A stretch of DNA of 64,000 nucleotides from Opisthocomus hoazin (lineage: Eukaryota > Chordata > Aves > Opisthocomiformes > Opisthocomidae), in contig NC_134434.1 of NCBI RefSeq assembly GCF_030867145.1, positions 7,998,001-8,062,000 of the forward strand. Direction: 5' to 3'. Both the position numbers and the translations under genes were made by a program. Position 1 is the stretch's first letter, and every line of letters starts with the position of its first letter. This document shows positions 23,001 through 35,000 of this stretch, piece after piece. The notes beneath the pieces are model-generated. The model was not told the DNA's origin. It ran no database searches and worked only from the letters and a program-made list of their open reading frames with translations.

Positions 23001-26000
23001 GGATGGCTCGAGCCCCACTGCAGCTCCCAAAAAAGTCTCCTTCCCTCCGGAGGGAAGCGGTGGGACGATGCTTGCCCCTGCAGAGCCCCATTTCTGGAAG
23101 GAAAGCGCAACCTGACGGCACCTGAAATAGCAGGAGCGCAGGAGCAAGCGCGGACCCCGACACCCTGAACTTATCCTGCTTCATTTACTAAGTGGGCCAC
23201 CAAGAATGAGAGGGCAAGGAGTGAAATGAGTCCACCCCCAGCTAATTGAGCTCAGCAGCACAAGGACCAGCCTGCCGCCACCCAGGTTTCCCCACGCCGT
23301 GACCATCGCCCAGTCAGACCCTGCCACGTCCCCGGGACGGCGGCGGGGCGAGAGGCAGCCCTGCTCCGGAACACGCCGCACGCCGCTGTACGAGGCGGGG
23401 AAAGCCTTATCTTAGCAATGCCAGATTTTTTAGGTTTAATCACGACTTAAACACACAAGCTCCAGCCTTACTTACATCCCTGATTTCCATCTTGTTTGGC
23501 AAGTACGCTGCTCATTGTTTTGCTAACGAAAGGCTTGTCTTCGTGGCCAGTTAGAACATGTCAATCTGCGAGCGGAGCGCCTATGCTCTAAATTTAGTGT
23601 TCTCAGCGCTTTATATACTTTATGTAAATAAGCCTGATGTGCCATTGATTTATTCAGAGCCTTGATTTTTACACGTTCTTACATTACAAAATGGCGAGCG
23701 ACGCTTCTTGTTCACTAGATTGTCATTTTGAGCAAATCCAAAGTGAAAACTATGCGCTCTCAAACAACAAATCCAATTTAAATAAAGACCTCGCTCGGTA
23801 CGCTGGGCGCGCAGGAGAAGCAGCAGTGTGCTAACCACGACCCAAGCCCTCGCTGCTCTCGGCCAAGGAGCCGCACTGCCCTCAGCCAGCGAGCGGGGCT
23901 CTGCCTGCGGCCACGCGCCCGTCGTGCTCACGGCTGCTGCTTGGTCTCCTTCCCCGGGGCTCGGGGGATCCTGCAGCCACCCCACATTGTGAACCCCAGC
24001 CAAGCGCCTTTCTCAGCGTGCCACGACCTGAGAACGGGCATCAGGGCCAGTGGGAGCTGCCTCCCCACCGGCCACGGCAGCATCATCTCCAGTACCTCAC
24101 CAACAAGCACGGACCGCTCGAGTGCTGCCTTTACAGCTCAGAGCTCCATTTAGGCTGGCAGCTCCACATTAATATTTTAAGCAGCATCTAAATACAAGTC
24201 CCAGTTTAAAGGCAGAAAAATCCCAACCCTATTTGTGACCTGAGCGCCTGAAGGGGCAGGGAGCTGGCTAGGGCGGTGGTCACGGTGTCACAGCCGTGCC
24301 AAAAGCCCGAGCACACGCCAGAGCCACCCAAAGGCTCCAGGAACCTTTTCTGGGTTTCTAGGTTGGAGAGGCCTCAAATAACTCCCCCGTTTCCCCCCCC
24401 TTTCGAACAGATCCACTTCCAATTCACCGGGAGCCGCTGACCTAATTAGCAATGTCAGCGCGCGGTGCAGCCGGGGAAAGGGCTCGGTTTAAGACGCTGC
24501 CGCGGGTCAGGGGTGGGAGCTGGCGGAGCGAGGGCTCCTGCCCGGTCCAGGGGAGCAGCAGCCTCGGGGACAGGGAGCTCCGTCCCGGGAGACAAGAGAT
24601 GCCAGAGCACAGGTTGGCTACGCTGGGTCCAGCCAAAGCTGGGCATCCTCCAGGATCCAGACCGAGTTACCCCAACGGGTCAGAGTCAGTTTGGGACAGC
24701 AAAGCAAGGCGCTGCAGAGTGCCCAGCTCAAACAGCCGCGGTCTTCGCCGGCACGGAGGAGCCAGGGCGCACAAAGGCCCTGCCACTCACACCAGCACCC
24801 TCCCACCGCCACACCAGAGCTGAGCTAGAGGTGCATGAAGACCAAACCGCATCCGAGAAATGTCAAGCCCCGAGTTCTTTTCCAGCGCACGCTGTCACCA
24901 GCATCGTTCGAGCAGGCGAAATAGCAGCATCATTACCGGACTTCAGCCAAGCCTTTAATAACCGCACAGCCTCACTGGGAAAAAAAAAATAGTTCAAAGC
25001 ATTCTACCCAAGCCCAGCATGTGCAAACCAGTCACGAACGTGAGCCAAGGGCAGCGCTAACCACCACGGCACCGAGCACAGCCGTGGGAATCAGCGCTAC
25101 GGATCTCTGCGGGCGATCAGATGCATCTGCCACCACCGAGCGAGGGACCGGCCATGGGGACGAGCAGGACCCAACAGCAGGCAGGAGCCAGCGAGGCACC
25201 AGCCGCCCACGGTGGGCACAGCAAGGAGCTGCGAGGGCAGAGAGCCGGCGGCGCGGCCGGGGAGCGGGCGTCCTTCAGCCGGCATCGGGAGAGCTGCGGG
25301 GCAGGGAGGGGACCGTGTCGCCGCGCTGGCTCCAAGCCCCGGGCTCAACAGGCCAGGACCAGCGGCACCGAGCAGTGGGGAAAAGCTAAATAGGAAAGAG
25401 GGGAAAGGAGAGGGCTCTGCGAGCTGTGCTGGACCACTGCGGCAGGCTGAAACACCTGGAAGCAGTAAACACCAAGAGAAGGGAGGATTTTATCTAGGGA
25501 ACCACAAGAGAGAATAATTAGAAAGTAATGGGATAAAATAAGAAGTTAGGCTGATTAACAGAGGAAGAGCATCTAAGCTGTTGAACGGTCTCAAGGAAAA
25601 CCAGCTGAAACCCTACCACGGCACACAGCCAAGCTGAGGGCAGCAAGAGCCCGGGGATCCTCGGCCCCGCCGGCTCCTGGCGAAGGAGACAGCTTTCCCT
25701 CATGCCCAGAATCTGTTCTTTGCACAGAAGCTCTCCCGTCCTAGCTGCCTCCATCGTCGCCCAAGCGTGTTACAGATGGAGAGGGAGGTTGGTTGGTTTG
25801 TTTAGCCAGAGCGATGCTGCTTTCGAGCCCTGGGACATCAACAGCTCTTCCCAGCAGACCGTGGCCAGGAAGGAGACCGGAGCTCGGAAATGAGCCTGCG
25901 GTGACCCAACCTCTTGTAACCAGGCAAATAAAGCAACACAGCAAACCCTCTCCCACAGTGGAGAGCACCCAAACACAGGTCACCAAGGGAGCCAAGATGC

Positions 26001-29000
26001 ATTTCCCTGCCTTTCGCAAGGACAAAGCACCCCTGGCAGAGCCACAGGACCTCACGTGCTCAGCTGCATCACCCTGCAGCCAAACCCCCTGCTCGGGGGA
26101 TGCCACCCTCCCTGTCCTGCAGCTCAGCTCCATCACCCTCCAGCCAAACCCCTCCTTGGGAGATGCCGCCCTTGCCATCCCGCAGCTCAGCTCCCTCACC
26201 CTGCGGCCAAACCCCCTGCCCATCCTGAAGCTCAGCTCCCTCACCCTGCGGCCAAACCCCCTCCCCATCCTGAAGCTCAGCTCCCTCACCCTGCGGCCAA
26301 ACCCCCTCCCCGTCCTGAAGCTCAGCTCCATCACCCTCTGGCCAAACCCCCTGCTTGGGGGATGCTACCCTCCCCCATCCTGCAGCTCAGCTCCATTACC
26401 CTGTGGCCAAACCCCCTCCCCGTCCTGCAGCTCAGCTCCACCACCCTTGGCCAAACCCCCTCTTCGGGGGATGCCACCCTCCCCATCCTGCAGCTCAGCA
26501 CCAGAGCGGGGCTGTGCACAGTTCCCATCACCAGGAGCTGCCCTTTGCCGTACCGAGCTGGCAGACCTCTTCCAAAGCAGGAGGCATTACACCCCCCCCA
26601 CCAGAGATGCTCTCCTCAGGGAGCAGAGATGTGCTGACAGTAATCAAAGGTGAAGCCATCAGCCGAGCGGGTCCCAGGGCGCAGAGCCCTGCCAGCTGCC
26701 CAGCTCCCAGCACGCCGGCCGCCCTCCGTCCCCTGCGCAGGGCCGTCTCCCCTCGTTACGCCGCCTGTCTCGCACATCTCGTCAGGGCAGCCGCCTCGTC
26801 CTCCCGCTGCTCCTGTACAGCGCCTTCCATGCACACGTCTGATGTTACATAAAATTTACAGAGAGAGCAAAACAGCAGGCAAGCGCTTGCTCTCGGCAGC
26901 TGCGCGGGGGTTTTGTGACCAGCTGCTTAAAACGTTCCCTCACCGTGGGGACACCCCGGATCCGCGTCTCGACGCGCAAGGTTCAGCACCCAAACTCTCA
27001 TCAGACACGAGCCTGACCTGCACCGCCACGGGGAGCAAGACGCCAGCTTCCCAGAAGAGTCATTTCAGGCATCTCAGCCCAGAGAAAAAGAAGTTTAAGG
27101 CTTCATTTTACGTATTTGTAGCAGCTGCTTACGGATCTGTGGAGCTGGTTTCAGGAAACCCCACTTTGTGCCGGAGCCTGTAGCTCACCTGGGGTGGAAG
27201 GGTGCTGCCAGGCAGCCAGGGGCCTGGCAAATCCACCCCGGCCACAGTCCCTGGAAGGAGACGACGGAGACGTCCCCTGTCCCAGTGCTGCTGTTCCAAT
27301 AAGCCCTCGCAGCCCACTCACTCTGAAGCAGCCACCCCAGCACACGGCTCTTGCAGCAAGGGTCCGGTGCCCAGCCAGAGCAAGGCGTGCTGAAACCCCA
27401 CCACCGCCCAAAGCCCCCCCAGACGCTGGGGGCTGCGGTCCCACGGTACGAGGGGTATGCCAGCACGCCAGCTCACAGCTCCTCATGGAATAAACAGAGG
27501 CAAAAAGTACTGCAAGGGATGAGCTCTCCACCGAGGTCCCAAGACATGAGCAGGTAACGCCGCTGAGCTCTGCGAATGCTCAGGGTGGGTCTTCCCGAGC
27601 CAGGATCGCTCTCGGTCCCAACCGGGGCACAAAGGACGCTCGGACGCTGCCGTTGACCCGAGCGGCTCAGCCCGGGACCCGAGGCATCTCCCACCCATGC
27701 ACTTCCCCGCCCTGCACCCGCCAACTGCGTTTGCTGGGGTTGGATACCCAGCCTAACGCGGCTTAAAGCCCGATAAAACCTGGAGACAGTTACCCACAGC
27801 CACTGAGCTTTTACATAATTCTTCCCTATCTGACTTTTATGTAAGCCCTTGTAACCCGGTTTGGGCCAGCTCTGTCTCAGCTAGAGCTTCCTGACCTACA
27901 CCTAAAATTATTTGTTCTGATGGGAATACCAAAATGAGGTTTCAATTACAAAAGTTTCTAAAACCCTCCAGGTTATTGGGCACAGCAGTATTTAACGCTT
28001 AATATATTCCCGCGGGAGCGGGTGTAGGTGTGGGCAAGCAGAAGAGCCATCGGGGCAGGAGCTGAGCTCAGCCTCCGCAGCCCACCACCCCCGGCTCCGG
28101 GCTTGGCAGGAGCTGCTGCCGCGGCACAGCTGTGCCGAGAGCCCTTTCGCCCAGGTCAGACCCAGCCGCTCGCTGCTCGCAGCCGGCCTCAGCTCCGCTG
28201 CTTAGGATGAATTACAGCCAGCTTCGTCCCAGCCCGATGGAGAAACCAAATTGCTGGTAGCACTAATGTGATTTAACAAATAGTTAGGACCAGCATAACT
28301 TCGTTGCTGAGCTGCTGATTCAATCAAAGCCCTAAACCCATCGTGACCTTGATTTCACGGCTTGATCATAACCAGCGTTTAATGACATTACAGCAGTTTA
28401 GCTTCCTTCGTGATGGTTTAATCTTAATATTGTTTTCATTCTTCTCCATAAGTGACATGAACGGAATTGGTTTATTCTCCTGGTTTTCAACACAGGTGAA
28501 AAAAACCATCTCCGTAACCACCTAACTCAGATGAGAGACCTGCGGCAGCTCGCTGTCCCAGCTTGCACTCCTCGTGTGTGACAACAGCTCTGGGCTGATT
28601 CATACCGAACAAAAAGCCTGGCTTTGCTGTGACACTCAGCACTAACAACGCACAGCCCCAGCATCTCTCTTGACCATGACAAAGCTGTGGAGATGGAAAA
28701 TCGCTCCCACAGCCGAATTGCACTTGGAGCTGTTCTGAAGCTACGCGAGTTGTCTTTGTTGCCAGCCACAAGGTGTTTTAAATCATCCTCCACCATTTTA
28801 ATCCTGCAACCCTCGTCCTCATCTATTAAACTCCAAACAAGCACAGAGACAGTGGCCAGATGCTGTGGGACTCGCAGACGGCCCCGGGCCAGCTCTTGCC
28901 ACGCAGCGAGTGGCTGACGCAGCTCAGCAGCAGCCTCCTGCGCGTGTCCCCGAGCCGCTGCCGTGCCCCGAGCAGACCCCCTCAAGCCCGGCGTTCCCAA

Positions 29001-32000
29001 AGCTGCTGCTCACCAGCCACAAGCTAATTACCTCTGCGCGGTGCCTGCTGAACACCAGCATTTATTTCTGCTTTCTAAAGGGGGAAAATCTTAACTGAAG
29101 AGTCACAGGCGAGATGTTTGGGCTGTTTTACTGGGCCTTCTGGTCAACCTAGCCTGGAGCCCGAGCCACGCAGGTACCGTGGCCCAGGTGAGGGCTGTCC
29201 CCTGCCACCCAGCACGCCAGAGCCCCAGCAGCCCCAGACCTCCTCTCACCTCCGCAGTGCGAGATGACCTTACAGAAAGCACGTCCTGGAGCTGCCCGGA
29301 GGAGGACAGCACTGCCCATCCCACCATGCTCGTCTCGCCGGCGATGACGAGATGGGGTCACTCCACAAGTGGTGCAAAGGCAGAAGGGAGCAGTTCTGCT
29401 TCCCGCAGCATTAAATACGAAGAGAGATGGTGACAAGGCATCAGACTCCTGGCTGCTGACTGCTATAGCAGCTTAAGTGGATGAGTCTTCAAAAGAAGAG
29501 TAAGATGTTACTGCTTTACTGAAGGAGACGACCGATGCAGCTCCCAGGACCTCTCCACCAACAGCAGCTTCTCCCATTACAAGGGATCTGCAGCAGCCCA
29601 TTAGGAGAGCTCCATCCAGTTGTCCAATCGGCCCGTGGTCCCCAGGCACCAGCCTGATGAAGCCTCCAGCTTCCCGCAAGCATCTCCAGGTGCCCTCAGC
29701 AGCCTCCTCGGGGGCCGCTGGGTTTTACCAGCCGGCCGCAGGGGTGGCTCAGGGCCAGCTAAACAAACCGAGCCGCACGCAGCGGCTCCCCAGGGCCGCC
29801 TGCCTGGCACGCTGCTTTCAGCCGGCTGAGAAAGACTTTTTGTGGGGTAAAGCCCCACGGTGCCACACCAGCAGCTCTGCAGATCAAATCATAGTGGTCT
29901 GGGTTGGAAAGGACCTTAAAGCTCACCTGGTTCCAACCCCCCTGCCAGGAGCAGGGACATCTTCCACCAGCCCAGGGTGCTCAGAGCTCCATCCGACCTG
30001 GCCTTGAACCCTGCCAGGGAGGGGGCAGCCACAGCTTCTCTGGGCAACCTGGGTCAGTGTTTCACCATCCTCATGGGGAAGAATTTCTTCCTAATCTCTA
30101 ATCTAAATCTGCCCTCTTCTAGTTTAGAGCCGTTCCCCCTTGTCCTATCCTTACACACCCTTGTGAAGAAGATGCTCCTGGTTCCCCACTCCCGGCTTCC
30201 CTGAGCCCCACACAACACTCCCCTCCTCGGGCCGGTACCAACAGCCCCGTAGCTCCAGGCTGGACCCACCCCTGCAGAAATCCCACTGCTCTCTGACGCC
30301 CAGGCACAGGTCAGAACAGCATTGGGGGTGGCCCAAAACACCCCTTTTTCTGCTGAAACGCCAGCACCGCAGCTGGCGAACAAAGGGAAAACTGCCCTCT
30401 TGGCTGAATTCAGCAATTTAACTTTGTGTTTTGATCTAGGGGGGAAAAAAAAGCAGCGAGCAGTTGAGCAGTCTCATAGCTCTTTAAGCTCAAAAGCCAT
30501 CATAAGGCTTTTTCAGACATAAGCGCTTCCTAAATACTTACTGCTGAAAGATTAAGAGAACGAAAGCCTGATCCCGTTTCCCAGCCCGAAGCGGCCGTGC
30601 TAACAGGACTACGCCGTCCCTGCCACGTCACAGCAGGAGGATCAAACATCGCTCCTCTCCCGGCTATATAAAGCCGATCACTGGGATGGATTTTCTCCTC
30701 CTCCAACTCTGGGTGTGGGCTGGGGATCCCCGCACAGCAGCAGCCCAGGGGGGTTCGGCAGCAGAGGGACAACTGCTGCCAGAGCCACCCCTACCAGCAG
30801 CTTCCGCAGGTGGGGGATGAGGAAGGTTCAGCCCCCGAGTTTCCCCACACTGAGCCTCGTTGCCTAACAGGACTTCGCTAGCTCAGCGGGAATTTCAGAG
30901 CCAGGGCGTGTGGGGATGCTGCTGCGCAGAAGTGGTTCGAGCTGCTCAGCTCCCAAGGACGTGCCTCAGCGGGCAGGAGACCGGGCCAGCTGCGTTAGTG
31001 CCTTCCAGCCATGCCTCCTGCAAGCCGCCCTGCGCCGTGCCGGACGTCCGGGGCTGCAAACCAGCACGGGCTGGGTGCAACACACCAGGGCTCAGCACAG
31101 GGGTTGCACACCGAGCTGGGCTGGATGGCTGCGGGCACGTTTTTCTCCTTCAGTGCTTATTCCAAATCACACCATCAAGCCAATGACCGATTTCCCAAAT
31201 TCTAGTGCAGTTCAGAACGTCCCTTCCCCAGCACCACCCTCACAGTAGCCATCTGCTGACCGCTTTCAAGGCCACCCTGCACACAGCCCCAGCGACCAAC
31301 CGAAGTGCCACCGATGCTTAGACCCCCTTCAGCAGATGCAGATCGTTTGGACACGCTACCGGCCCGGCGCATCCAAAGTGTCAGATCCCGCTCCCAACAC
31401 AGCGCCTGTCCTCAGGGACAAGACCAGGCAATCTCAGTCTTCAAGGTTCATCCTCGCCTTCCCAAGGTACTACTCGTGTGGCAACCATTCAACGGCCTTA
31501 ACTCGAGTAGGATCACAGAATCCCAGCATAGCAGGGACCTCTGTGGGTCACCCAGCCCAACCCCCTGCCCAAGCAGGGTCACCCACAGCAGGCTGCACAG
31601 CACCGTGGCCAGGCGGGGCTGGAATATCTCCAGAGAAGGAGACTCCACAGCCTCCCTGGGCAGCCTGGGCCAGGGCTCCGTCACCCTCAGAGTGAAGAAG
31701 CTCTTCCTCAGGTTCAGCTGGAACTTCCTCAGCTTCAGTTTGTGCCCGTTGCCCCTTGTCCTGTTGCTGGGCACCACTGGAAAGAGTCTGGCCCTGTCCT
31801 CCTGACCCCCACCCTGCAGATATTTAGAGGCATTTCTAAGGTCCCATGCTTTCAGCCAGAGCAGGCTGGCAGGTAGGGGCATCAATTATTCATTAAAATT
31901 TGCCACGTTCAGCCGTGCGAAGCTGAACCAGAGGTTGCAGACCTCAGAAGATGTGCACGCCTGCTGCGAAGGGATCAGTAACCCGGGTGTCGCAGCCCCT

Positions 32001-35000
32001 CGGCACGTCCTGCTCCGGGCCCCGACGCTGCCGGCACCCACCGGGGACGTGCCCTGGACGCTCTTCAGCAAGACCCCGACCCCTCTCAACGCCGCGACCC
32101 CCGACACGTGCCCACCCCACAGCCCACCCAGGCGGGTGCCGCCAGGGACCCCAGCCCCGCGCAGCCGGGACGCGATTAGCAAGCGGCACGTGGTTGGTGA
32201 GCGAGCCCACACCGTGATCACACCGCCGTGATTCAGCGCAGCCGCCCCCGGCCCCCGCCCCGGCAAGCTGGGGGAAGGGGCACTCCGGCAGCAGGCACAG
32301 AAAATATTTAAGCAAAACAGCATCCAGAGGAAGACGGCTCTGGCACAACAGAAATTAATGATCTTTTCGGGTTCATTCATTAAGGGGGGAAAAAAAGAAG
32401 CTGGGCGCAGGAGCAGAGGATGGAGCGGGGTTAGTCACCACCGCACCGCCCGGCACAACATCTGCCGCCAGCCTCCCCCTCCACGGCCATGAGACCCCAT
32501 CACGGGCTGCCACCCCCTCCCTATCCACACCTCCCACACCCCACCACGCTCCCCTAACGCTGCTGCGCCCGCTCCCCGCAAGAAAACGGCAAACTCTCAT
32601 CTAAACGCTCGCCAGCGCCGAGCCGCCTCCAGCGCACGGTGCCCAGCGGCCGCTGCCCCGCGTGAGGACGATGCTCGTGCCCCCCGGCGCCGGGGTCCTA
32701 CCTGCAGCTCCTTCTCAGAGTACTTCTGGGGGTTTTTGCTGCCTTGGCTCTTCTTCCGCAGTTTCTTCAGCTCCGCCTGGCACTTGTCAAGCGAGTCCCC
32801 CTTGCTCCTTTGCTCCGTCTGGTATTTCTTCAGCGCGGCCTGGGTGCGACAGGAGAAAGCTCTGAGCAGCCGAAGCTGAAGCCCGGCCGCGGCTCCTGCT
32901 GCCGAGGGTTGGCAGAAGCAAGCAGACCCCCCCCAGCCTTTGGGAGAAGCTGGTTCCCCACAGCCCCGGGAGCAAACCGATGGCAGCAGTCTGGCATCTG
33001 GGAAAGCATTCGGTGCGTGGTGACGTGTGTGACAGCCGGGGACCCGTTGGTACCCAGGGCCACGAGCAGTGCCCAGGCACAGCCATCCCCGAGCAGGGAG
33101 CCGGGCAAGGGGGCAGTGGAGATGCCCGAGCCATCGCCTGTGCTGCCGGACGACGTGAGCCCCTCACTCACACTCAGGTAGCGGGAGTCCAGCTCCACCT
33201 TCTGCTCCAGCTGCGTCAGGAGCTCGTTGTGGAAGGACTTGAGCTGCAGGCAGAAAGAGAAAACACGGTTCCTTGGTGAGGGCTAGCAAACCTGCCCAGG
33301 GAGAGGGGCTGTGCAGAGCAGGGCTGACAGCAGAGAGGGACAGACAGACACTCAGAGACAGACCCAGCAGGGCAGAATCGGATGCTCAAGCAGACCAGAC
33401 CCTTTGAAGCTCAGCAAACCTGCTTCAGAGGGGCTGGTGTTGCCCACCAAAACACATCAAACCATTTTGCTCAGCTGCACCGCAGCCGGAGAGCCCAGCA
33501 CGGCCAGGCCAGAGCGCTCACCATCTCCTCCAGCTGGTTCTGGATCTGCCGGTGGACTTCAGCCATCTGGAAGAGCACATCTCCTGCAAAGACAAGACAT
33601 GGGGAGGGGGCTTGAGGCGCCGAGCTCAGGGGGACACCCTGGGGCAGGAGCAGGTGGCAGTCCACGAGCAGGGAGGGGTCTGCAGGCAGACCCATGGGTG
33701 CTTCTGGGGAACCCCTGGTGCCCGTCTTCGGGGAGCTGTAGGTGAGCAGATGTTCACCTGAGACACTTGGACCAACACGTGGGTCTTGGGTAGCAGGATG
33801 GGAAACAGGGACAAGCAGCAGGACCCCCACACCCAGCCGTGCCTGTGACCCCCCGTGCCGTCGGCCACCCCAGCTACGGCACAGCCCTAATGCAGGAACC
33901 GGAGAAAGGAGCCAGCGAAGATGGGACCAAGCCAGGTCCCTCACCTCCATCCCACCATCCAGATACCGAAGGGAGCACGTGGAAACGGGAGATGCTGCGC
34001 TGATCGCTGTGACGGGGATTTAAACAGCGCTGTTGCAACCAGGAGCTCTGCCTGATGCTCTCCCAGCTGCACGTAAAGCCCGCAGCCGAGCCCCCGAGCC
34101 CCGCAGCCGAGCCCCCGAGCCCCTAGCAGCGAGGCAGCAGACAGACACAGCCCCAGGACTCAGGGCATGGAGCTGCAAACGCCGCTAACCCCTAGGTTGA
34201 ACATTTCCCTCCAGACCACTGGGCCCGTTCAACCTCGGCAGCTGAGCCGCGCACGGGCAGCGAGGGCAGAGCCGTGGCACGCGGCTGCTGCGAACGCCGC
34301 CGGTCAGCCCCACAAACGGCTGCCAGATCCCAGCTCTGCTTTGTCCCTTCCACCAATTTTTCAAACGCGGAATCCAGCAAGCCACACGCCCACTGCGCTC
34401 TTCCTGGGAGGAAGGGCAGCGTCCTGCCTCAGCAAAATCCCCAGCACGGCTGGAGCCGGACACAGGCGTGAGAGCATCTCATGGGAGAGGAACCAGCGCT
34501 CCCGCTCCCCTGGAAGCACCGTCTCTGGATCAGAGCAGGCTTCAGGGGGAGCCGAGCTCCGTCAGCTGTTTGTAAAGGCTGAGCTGGGAAGCTCTTCCTT
34601 CCAGCACGGCAGGTCACGGCTTCCCAGGAGGCTGCCAGCCTGCACGGAGCTGGCTGTAGGCTGAAAGCCATGATCCATCTCTCCGAGCTGCTCCCGTCTC
34701 GGGGCTCAGTCCCGGCAGAGGGGCTGGGACCCCCCCAACACATGCCGGGGGGAAGCAGCGTCCCTCACCCCATCCCACAAACGCAGAGCAGCGCCGAGAA
34801 CTCCAAGCGCTGGATGCACAGGCTATAAAAGACATATGTCAAGTTTTAAAGGAGAGAACGGCGATCTCGGGGCTGGGAAACGCAATGGGAAGGAAGGGGA
34901 CACCAGCCCTGGAGCCCCAGGACAACGTGCGGGAGAGATGGTGCAACGCTCCCGAGGCGAAGGCAGCGGCTCCGGGCAGGGCTGAGCCCAGGAACCCACG

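Larger units (their letters stand above)
20586..32701 (-). other. BAIAP2: BAIAP2 intron 6 (12.1 kb)
   Basis: The largest intron. It contains three CR1 fragments (about 21391-21775, 29886-30172, 31514-31845), a coding-length-periodic minisatellite (26059-26499) and two AT-rich, CpG-poor pockets (about 23400-23810 and 27760-28510) that stand out from the GC-rich background. Remaining stretches show nothing I can support. Confidence 0.85.

Noticed and set aside
25793..26653. 286-codon + strand open frame in intron 6
   Set aside because: Mostly the 45/64-base minisatellite; the openness follows from the repeat.
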